Part shown: in pieces, positions 61,901-64,000 of the stretch | Layout: the number at the start of each line of letters is the position of its first letter | Position numbering within the stretch: the first letter of the stretch is position 1 | NCBI GenBank assembly: GCA_963995525.1 | Contig: OZ023207.1 | Location: forward strand, 33,304,681 to 33,368,680 | DNA: 64,000 nucleotides | Source: Escarpia spicata | Lineage: Eukaryota; Annelida; Polychaeta; Sabellida; Siboglinidae | Reading direction: 5' to 3' | Program-made: the position numbers and the translations under genes | Notes under the pieces: model-generated | What the model saw: the letters and a program-made list of their open reading frames with translations, nothing else | The model's database searches: none | What the model was told of the DNA's origin: nothing

Positions 61901-64000
61901 TGTCATATAAATGTCCGTGTCATCCGCATAACAATGATACTGCATGCCGTGTCGTGCAACGATGTCGCTCTTAGGTCTTGTGTATAAGCAGCATAATATT
62001 GACCCAAGCACAGACACGTGTGGGGCGCTACATTTAAAAACACAACCAGTCGACGTTGTGCTTTCCACGGCGACTTTCTGATAACGTCCAGTGATATACG
62101 AATGCAAATGCCGAGACTGTGATGCCGAACGAATGTTCCCTTGAATCATCAAGAAATCAATTGTGATTAATTGCTTCAATGCGCTGAACAAATCTAACAT
62201 CACGAGAACAGTCTTGCACTTTCTATCCAGCGCCGCGGCGATGTCATTCTTGACTCACAGGAGCGCCGTCTCCGTCGAGTGGCCATGGCGGTAAGCTCAT
62301 TGAAAAGGATCACGCAATGGGTGATTGTTCAGATCTCAGTACGGTGTTGATTTAATTAACATTACAGCATCAACCTTTTATTAGCTCATATCATGTGTAC
62401 AGCGGTGGACTCAACATATTACCTAGAATATTCAACATTGGCCCGAATGCTGAATATAGGGTTGCCTGAACATATAATTTGCCAACTGTGACACCTTGCC
62501 ATTTATACTGACATATAAATTACACGTACCCGGAAACAAGCCATGCACAGACGGTTCAGTTGACGATGAAAATAATTCTGTCGATGGTGGCTTTTCTTCA
62601 GACGTTGTCTCTCCTCCGGTCGATGCTGTTGTAGTTATTGATGAAGCAGTTGTAACTGTTGCAGTAGTTGTTGCCGTACTTGTTGTGGTTGCCGTCGTTT
62701 TTGGTGATGTTGTCGTTCGTTTTGTGGTGGTTGTTATTGCCGGTGTACTTGTTGATGCTGCTTTGATGGCAAGTTTAAACGGTTGTTTTATTAGCACATA
62801 CATTAATAGTCAATGAATAGAAAGTGTTTCTCATTTAGATGTTATTTTCACATTCGAACCATGTCATACACGCTATGCGACACACATCTTCTTTCATTCA
62901 AGTTTGCATAGCAACCCTATGTAAAACTTTGCAAAGTCGTCTGTAAGAATTTCATTTGGCGACAATACGTTTTAATGATAAGTCAACAAAGCAAGTGCAA
63001 CTGTTCCCACACAGCAGAATAAACTGCTATATTTAAAAAGCAATGCTCTATTAAAAAATATTACCAAAGACATATAATAAATCAATTGAAATATATTTCA
63101 GAGACATACACTTTATGCCAATCGCCATAGTTACGGAATTTGTTCAAACCTTGTTCACAGTGAAAACCACCAAATCCAGAACTGCCGCAATCACACGTGT
63201 AACCGTTAAGTTTATCTACACATGTACCACCATTTTCGCATGGATTGCTTCTGCATTCTTTGATTTCTGCAACAGGAAACACAAATTTGATTCATGAAAG
63301 AAAGAAATGTACCAATATATAATGCAATCGGATTAGGCAGAAAAACATGGTCGTTGAGTAGAGAAGGGCATCATATAGGCAAATACTCATATCGCTAATA
63401 CACGTTTTCCAGTTTCGTACTTCAACGCGTGTTTTTAATCTTTAATATATATTTACAATCAACAATGAAAATATCCTATTGAATGTTGACAACAAAAAGA
63501 AACCGCACCTGAAGAACACTGCGGATCTGTGTAGCCAAGCGCACACAAACAGGTGTACGAGTCGACTGCATCCTCGCATGTCCCACCGTTCAGGCAAGGC
63601 TTGCTTTGGCATTCATCAACATCTACACATCGACGAAAGGAGCAATGCATCAAAGAATATATTATCATCAATAAATTGGCAAGTATTTTATTGCTATAGC
63701 TTAAATTAATCTTATACATTTCATTCAATCAATCAATCTGTCGACCAGACCGTAAATAGGAAGTTTATTTCCACAACCAAATAGTATAATATTTCTAAAT
63801 ACAGCACAATTTATTGGAAGTACAAAAATACATAATTAATCAATAGTGTGATGGAAAGAGGAAGAGCAACATAATCACATTAATGAATTGTTCATATCCA
63901 TTGATGCCGGGCTTAAGATATACACTTACCAAAATTGCAATCATTTCCTTTGTAACCCGCAGGGCACAGACACCTGTAGATAGAGCCGTCATTATCGCCT
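1676..64000 (-). CDS. Internal part of a giant EGF/mucin-like repeat protein gene
   Basis: The gene is read from high to low coordinate. Seventy-one complete exons and one truncated exon follow the order A-B-C-D in every unit, each with an AG acceptor and GT donor, all in phase 1. Spliced together they give about 3,460 residues of EGF-cbEGF-EGF-Thr/Ser spacer repeated without a stop. EGF domains have six cysteines forming three disulphides and fold outside the cytosol, so a secreted or cell-surface product is expected. No signal peptide, transmembrane segment, start or stop is present because both gene ends are outside the window. EGF-rich proteins with Thr-rich linkers occur among matrix, mucus and adhesive proteins, but no orthologue can be named. 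An untranscribed pseudogene array cannot be excluded from sequence alone. Confidence 0.82.
1904..2297 (-). other. C-D intron (394 bp in unit 1)
   Basis: Bounded by the exon C donor GTTTGA and the tandem exon D acceptor AAGCAG. It holds an alternative GTATGT donor at 2252-2257. No other coding, RNA or repeat signal was recognised. Confidence 0.75.
2298..2414 (-). CDS. Unit 1 exon C: EGF-like domain
   Basis: The exon is 117 nt (39 codons) and phase 1-1. The acceptor is CTATTGCAG. The chosen donor is ACAAG|GTTTGA, the only site that keeps the class-1 phase needed to join exon D in its Thr-rich frame. It matches consensus on the exon side but not at +3 and +4. Cysteines are at 5, 10, 16, 25, 27 and 37, with nine residues between C5 and C6. 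[10 protein letters not shown] fits Asp hydroxylation, CRSNPC fits O-glucose and CENGGTC fits O-fucose, but E-I-K-E replaces the calcium-binding start. A stronger-looking donor (GTATGT) lies 40 nt downstream but would end in phase 2. Unit 1 has Ile35 where all other units have Phe; units 5-7 have Ser6 for Arg6. Confidence 0.88.
2657..2770 (-). CDS. Unit 1 exon B: calcium-binding EGF domain
   Basis: The exon is 114 nt (38 codons) and phase 1-1. Its acceptor ends GATGTGTAG and its donor is TTCAG|GTGCGG. It starts D-V-D-E-C, the calcium-ligand signature of cbEGF domains, with the first Asp codon split across the A-B intron. Cysteines are at 5, 10, 16, 25, 27 and 36. [10 protein letters not shown] matches the Asp/Asn beta-hydroxylation pattern C-x-[DN]-x4-[FY]-x-C. 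CQSKPC fits the O-glucose consensus C1-x-S-x-P-C2 and CLNGGTC fits O-fucose. The C5-C6 segment [10 protein letters not shown] nearly fits the EOGT O-GlcNAc pattern but has Asp where Gly is usual. Units 2, 4 and 9 change the second Asp to Gly; unit 3 has Asn for Lys8. Confidence 0.94.
2771..3077 (-). other. A-B intron (307 bp)
   Basis: AT-rich intron between the GTAAGTG donor of exon A and the acceptor of exon B. It carries a short ATTCAATCA-type repeat (about 2871-2886). Nothing else was recognised. The B-C intron (2415-2656, 242 bp) is similarly featureless. Confidence 0.75.
3078..3197 (-). CDS. Unit 1 exon A: EGF-like domain
   Basis: The exon is 120 nt (40 codons) and phase 1-1. Its acceptor reads TTTGTTTCAG and its donor TTTTG|GTAAGTG, both strong. 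Counting the split first codon (G|AT, Asp) as residue 1, cysteines fall at 5, 10, 16, 27, 29 and 38, the standard EGF spacing with eight residues between C5 and C6. The C2-C3 loop reads CENGGTC, which fits the O-fucosylation consensus C2-x4-[ST]-C3. The C1-C2 loop CKTKRC lacks the O-glucose Ser, and the C3-C4 loop is too long for the Asp/Asn hydroxylation pattern, so this is a non-calcium EGF. Its last G supplies the first base of the Asp that opens exon B. Across units the main changes are Pro30 to His (units 2, 4, 9, 12, 16) and Arg9 to Gly (12, 16). Confidence 0.92.
3198..3603 (-). other. Intron upstream of exon A
   Basis: Non-coding intron at the right end of each unit, joining the AT-rich start of the next unit. 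It is the region that best separates unit haplotypes: first type in units 1, 3, 5-8, 13, 14, 17 and, in part, 18; second type in 2, 4, 12, 16 (and 9 up to its deletion); third type in 10, 11, 15. The open stretches on the plus strand here show no protein-family signal. Confidence 0.7.
3808..5081 (-). mobile_element. Unit 2 RT remnant
   Basis: Nearly identical to the unit 1 copy, with one silent-looking C-to-T near 4962. It keeps the long CACACTATATAT tract that breaks the frame at about 4107, and the YADDTEIY form. Confidence 0.83.
5279..6799 (-). CDS. Unit 2 exon cassette (EGF, cbEGF, EGF, mucin spacer)
   Basis: Exons in transcription order: A 6680-6799, B 6259-6372, C 5900-6016, D 5279-5506, inside repeat unit 3604-7205. 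All splice sites match unit 1. Exon A has His for Pro30. Exon B reads D-V-G-E-C, losing one calcium-ligand Asp while keeping all six cysteines and the glycosylation motifs. Exon C has the common Phe35. Exon D keeps Ser57 like units 1 and 3. The right-hand end of the unit carries the second flank haplotype also seen in units 4, 9, 12 and 16. Confidence 0.9.
7410..8681 (-). mobile_element. Unit 3 RT remnant
   Basis: It carries the CACTATATAT form of the short tract, 2 bp shorter than in units 1 and 2. This joins two frames into a 145-codon open stretch ending at 7478. It has Lys-Leu in place of Lys-Gln near 7537, a marker shared with units 5, 13 and 17. Confidence 0.83.
8879..10401 (-). CDS. 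Unit 3 exon cassette
   Basis: Exons: A 10282-10401, B 9861-9974, C 9502-9618, D 8879-9106, inside unit 7206-10807. Exon B has CQSNPC instead of CQSKPC, leaving the O-glucose Ser and Pro intact. Exon A has Pro30, exon B the full D-V-D-E start, and exon D Ser57. The C-D intron carries two extra A residues just downstream of exon C, and a Gly-to-Asp change in the readthrough frame lies outside the exon. Confidence 0.9.
11012..12297 (-). mobile_element. Unit 4 RT remnant, least deleted copy
   Basis: It retains 12 bp at 12273-12284 that the other copies inspected lack. These four codons (within N-N-H-L-D-M-N-T-L) restore a normal RT N-terminal reading leading into D-P-F-Q. It also has private substitutions near 11765, 11813 and 12105. 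It keeps YADDTEIY and the long CACACTATATAT tract. Confidence 0.83.
12495..14015 (-). CDS. Unit 4 exon cassette
   Basis: Exons: A 13896-14015, B 13475-13588, C 13116-13232, D 12495-12722, inside unit 10808-14421, the longest unit. Exon D has Ser44 and Pro57 and a GTACATG donor. Exon B is the D-V-G-E-C form and exon A the His30 form. From about 12,400 to 14,100 the DNA is almost identical to unit 9 exactly 18,000 bp downstream. I noticed one substitution in that stretch, near 31061, and did not compare it exhaustively. Confidence 0.9.
14626..15897 (-). mobile_element. Unit 5 RT remnant
   Basis: It has the CACTATATAT tract and YADDTDIY. Private changes include the LNHLL-like Gln-to-His change near 14867 and TATTGTG at 15541, just outside the tract that is perfectly shared with unit 6. 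Confidence 0.83.
16095..17615 (-). CDS. Unit 5 exon cassette
   Basis: Exons: A 17496-17615, B 17075-17188, C 16716-16832, D 16095-16322, inside unit 14422-18021. Exon C has Ser6 (CSSNPC), which still satisfies C-x-S-x-P-C. Exon B is the intact D-V-D-E form and exon A has Pro30. The cassette is identical to unit 6 in every base I compared. Confidence 0.9.
18226..19497 (-). mobile_element. Unit 6 RT remnant
   Basis: It has the CACACTATAT tract, YADDTDIY, and a private CTCTCAAGTA (Asp to Glu near 18833) shared only with unit 7. Confidence 0.83.
19695..21215 (-). CDS. Unit 6 exon cassette
   Basis: Exons: A 21096-21215, B 20675-20788, C 20316-20432, D 19695-19922, inside unit 18022-21621. It repeats unit 5 at a shift of exactly 3,600 bp, including the CSSNPC variant and intron markers such as the CTAGACC variant near exon B. 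It looks like the product of one recent single-unit duplication. Confidence 0.9.
21826..23097 (-). mobile_element. Unit 7 RT remnant
   Basis: I saw no difference from the unit 6 copy at a 3,600-bp shift; the duplicated tract covers the whole remnant. Confidence 0.83.
23295..24815 (-). CDS. Unit 7 exon cassette
   Basis: Exons: A 24696-24815, B 24275-24388, C 23916-24032, D 23295-23522, inside unit 21622-25221. It matches unit 6 up to about 23,780 and then diverges at several intron positions. Exon C keeps CSSNPC, so that variant is confined to units 5, 6 and 7. Confidence 0.9.
25426..26697 (-). mobile_element. Unit 8 RT remnant
   Basis: The C-terminal reading stays open to a stop at 25426, as also in units 9 and 10, because GTCATGC is GCCATGC here and supplies a Met. 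It has YADDTDIY and a private CACGGTG at 25681. Confidence 0.83.
26895..28415 (-). CDS. Unit 8 exon cassette
   Basis: Exons: A 28296-28415, B 27875-27988, C 27516-27632, D 26895-27122, inside unit 25222-28821. The encoded residues are the common form: Pro30 in A, D-V-D-E in B, Arg6 and Phe35 in C, Pro57 in D. Its intron markers, for example AATAAAAAGTG just upstream of exon D in transcription terms, recur in units 10-13 and 15-17. Confidence 0.9.
29026..30297 (-). mobile_element. Unit 9 RT remnant
   Basis: A mosaic: the 3' part near 29,300 resembles units 8 and 10, while the middle ([19 protein letters not shown]) resembles units 1-3. It lacks unit 4's extra 12 bp although the neighbouring exons are unit-4 type, so the recombination point lies between about 30,290 and 30,400. 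Confidence 0.83.
30495..32015 (-). CDS. Unit 9 exon cassette
   Basis: Exons: A 31896-32015, B 31475-31588, C 31116-31232, D 30495-30722, inside unit 28822 to about 32103. The exon half is unit-4 type: Ser44 in D, D-V-G-E-C in B, His30 in A. The retroelement half resembles units 1-3, so the unit is a recombinant. The unit ends early at a deletion junction 89 bp beyond exon A, inside the intron, leaving all four exons and splice sites intact. Confidence 0.9.
32090..32120. other. Deletion junction between units 9 and 10
   Basis: The sequence CTCCTGTTT of the exon A upstream intron runs directly into ATCATACAATAAT of the AT-rich stretch. This removes 364 bp relative to a 3,600-bp period. Only one base (T) is shared at the breakpoint. 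Exons on both sides are untouched. Confidence 0.9.
32262..33533 (-). mobile_element. Unit 10 RT remnant
   Basis: Similar to unit 8 ([17 protein letters not shown]). It is the first remnant after the 364-bp deletion, which removed part of the AT-rich stretch beyond its 3' end but not the remnant itself. Confidence 0.83.
33731..35251 (-). CDS. Unit 10 exon cassette
   Basis: Exons: A 35132-35251, B 34711-34824, C 34352-34468, D 33731-33958, inside unit 32104-35657. Residues are the common form. The intron 5' of exon A carries the third flank haplotype (clustered changes at 35302-35304 and 35427-35431), shared only with units 11 and 15. Confidence 0.9.
35862..37133 (-). mobile_element. Unit 11 RT remnant
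   Basis: It has [18 protein letters not shown] and APHVS. A private AGGTAAATGC at its 3' end is shared with unit 15 and helps place the left edge of the 4-unit duplication. Confidence 0.83.
37331..38851 (-). CDS. Unit 11 exon cassette (first unit of the 4-unit block)
   Basis: Exons: A 38732-38851, B 38311-38424, C 37952-38068, D 37331-37558, inside unit 35658-39257. Exon residues are the common form. Diagnostic intron bases (GTTAGCACATAC upstream of D, ACTTCAGCGCG between B and C) recur only in unit 15, 14,399 bp away. Confidence 0.9.
39462..40733 (-). mobile_element. Unit 12 RT remnant
   Basis: Differs from unit 11 by ATCGGAAGGC at 40141 and a few 3' bases; the same stops are present. Confidence 0.83.
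40931..42451 (-). CDS. Unit 12 exon cassette
   Basis: Exons: A 42332-42451, B 41911-42024, C 41552-41668, D 40931-41158, inside unit 39258-42857. Exon A has both His30 and Arg9 to Gly (TKGC), the most altered exon A. Exon B combines second-haplotype intron flanks with an intact D-V-D-E start, so the calcium-site variant and its flanking haplotype have been separated by recombination or reversion. Confidence 0.9.
43062..44333 (-). mobile_element. Unit 13 RT remnant
   Basis: It has [18 protein letters not shown] and the private VSVLAPIL reading (Gly to Ala), plus GTTAAGTATG near 43670 (Asp to Asn). It is shared with unit 17. Confidence 0.83.
44531..46051 (-). CDS. Unit 13 exon cassette
   Basis: Exons: A 45932-46051, B 45511-45624, C 45152-45268, D 44531-44758, inside unit 42858-46457. 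Exon residues are the common form. The intron base changing GACAAC to GACAAG just downstream of exon B, and the GAGAGG change upstream of exon A, are also found in unit 17. Confidence 0.9.
46662..47933 (-). mobile_element. Unit 14 RT remnant
   Basis: Private changes include APNHLSQLL and a Glu-to-Gly change near 47690 (TGRYQK), both shared with unit 18. Confidence 0.83.
48131..49650 (-). CDS. Unit 14 exon cassette
   Basis: Exons: A 49531-49650, B 49110-49223, C 48751-48867, D 48131-48358, inside unit 46458-50056. A one-base deletion in the C-D intron near 48690 makes this unit 3,599 bp and is shared with unit 18. Exon residues are the common form. Confidence 0.9.
50261..51532 (-). mobile_element. 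Unit 15 RT remnant
   Basis: Copy of the unit 11 remnant at a 14,399-bp shift. Confidence 0.83.
51730..53250 (-). CDS. Unit 15 exon cassette (copy of unit 11)
   Basis: Exons: A 53131-53250, B 52710-52823, C 52351-52467, D 51730-51957, inside unit 50057-53656. I saw no difference from unit 11 in the exons or in its private intron markers. Confidence 0.9.
53861..55132 (-). mobile_element. Unit 16 RT remnant
   Basis: Copy of the unit 12 remnant, including ATCGGAAGGC at 54541. Confidence 0.83.
55330..56850 (-). CDS. Unit 16 exon cassette (copy of unit 12)
   Basis: Exons: A 56731-56850, B 56310-56423, C 55951-56067, D 55330-55557, inside unit 53657-57256. It shares the His30 and Gly9 exon A of unit 12 and that unit's private ATCGGAAGGC and TTTTTTATC markers. 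Confidence 0.9.
57461..58732 (-). mobile_element. Unit 17 RT remnant
   Basis: Copy of the unit 13 remnant, including the VSVLAPIL and CACTATATAT forms. Confidence 0.83.
58930..60450 (-). CDS. Unit 17 exon cassette (copy of unit 13)
   Basis: Exons: A 60331-60450, B 59910-60023, C 59551-59667, D 58930-59157, inside unit 57257-60856. It shares unit 13's private changes CTATGAGAC and GCGACCC in the C-D intron. Confidence 0.9.
61061..62332 (-). mobile_element. Unit 18 RT remnant
   Basis: Copy of the unit 14 remnant, including APNHLSQLL and TGRYQK. Confidence 0.83.
62530..64000 (-). CDS. Unit 18 exon cassette, exon A cut by window end
   Basis: Exons: A 63930-64000 (3' 71 of an expected 120 nt, keeping cysteines 27, 29 and 38 and the GTAAGTG donor), B 63509-63622, C 63150-63266, D 62530-62757. 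It is the copy of unit 14, including the one-base intron deletion. The gene continues upstream beyond the window. Confidence 0.88.

Larger units (their letters stand above)
1..64000. repeat. Tandem array of ~3.6-kb units (about 18 copies)
   Basis: The opening bases of the window recur at 3604, 7206, 10808, 14422, 18022, 21622, 25222, 28822, 35658, 39258, 42858, 46458, 50057, 53657, 57257 and 60857. Unit 10 lacks this start because of a deletion and is taken to begin near 32104. Unit lengths are 3603, 3602, 3602, 3614, then mostly exactly 3600. Copies differ by scattered substitutions and very few indels. Both array ends lie outside the window, so copy number is a minimum. Each unit contains four coding exons and one retrotransposon remnant, so this is a coding megasatellite rather than a simple satellite. 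Confidence 0.98.
50057..64000. repeat. Higher-order block, copy 2 (units 15-18)
   Basis: Second copy of the four-unit block, cut by the window end. Reading both copies I noticed only two differences in about 13.9 kb: GAAAAAATTC at 46521 against GAAAACATTC, and ATTATAATTG at 46563 against ATTATCATTG. Confidence 0.92.

Noticed and set aside
1..64000. CRISPR array or bacterial repeat system
   Set aside because: The period is 3.6 kb with coding exons and introns. There are no short direct repeats with unique spacers and no cas-like genes.
1..64000. tRNA, rRNA or promoter elements
   Set aside because: No cloverleaf, rRNA-like block or convincing core promoter was seen; the gene start lies outside the window.

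Overview
The window is eukaryotic, almost certainly animal, genomic DNA. One locus fills all 64 kb as a tandem array of about 18 copies of a ~3,600-bp unit (3,599-3,614 bp, apart from a 364-bp deletion between units 9 and 10). There is no bacterial-style gene organisation. Short open stretches are bounded by GT-AG splice sites, and a decayed CR1/L2-like non-LTR retrotransposon piece lies in an intron of every unit. EGF domains plus such a retroelement suggest a metazoan, plausibly an invertebrate; the species cannot be named from the sequence.

The host gene runs on the minus strand. Each unit carries four exons in transcription order: A (EGF, 120 nt), B (calcium-binding EGF, 114 nt), C (EGF, 117 nt) and D (Thr/Ser-rich mucin-like segment, 228 nt). 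All four are symmetric phase 1-1 exons totalling 579 nt (193 codons), so any number of units splices into one frame. The window encodes about 3,460 residues: 53 complete EGF domains, one EGF domain cut by the window end, and 18 mucin-like spacers. The start, signal peptide, any anchor and the stop codon lie outside. The product is most simply a giant extracellular or secreted glycoprotein built as (EGF-cbEGF-EGF-mucin)n. Its role is not shown; adhesive, matrix or mucus functions are guesses.

Layout: units begin at about 1, 3604, 7206, 10808, 14422, 18022, 21622, 25222, 28822, 32104, 35658, 39258, 42858, 46458, 50057, 53657, 57257 and 60857. With rising coordinate, each unit holds an AT-rich stretch (~200 bp), the ~1.27-kb retroelement remnant, ~200 bp of intron, exon D, exon C, exon B, exon A and ~400 bp of intron. 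Units 1-4 alternate between two haplotypes. Units 5-7 contain a perfect 3,600-bp-shifted duplication. Unit 9 is a mosaic ending at the deletion junction. Units 11-14 are duplicated almost perfectly as units 15-18 (period 14,399 bp). This shows repeated unequal crossover or gene conversion, or in part an assembly effect. No exon in any unit has a stop or frameshift, whereas the retroelement remnant carries the same stops in the copies examined.
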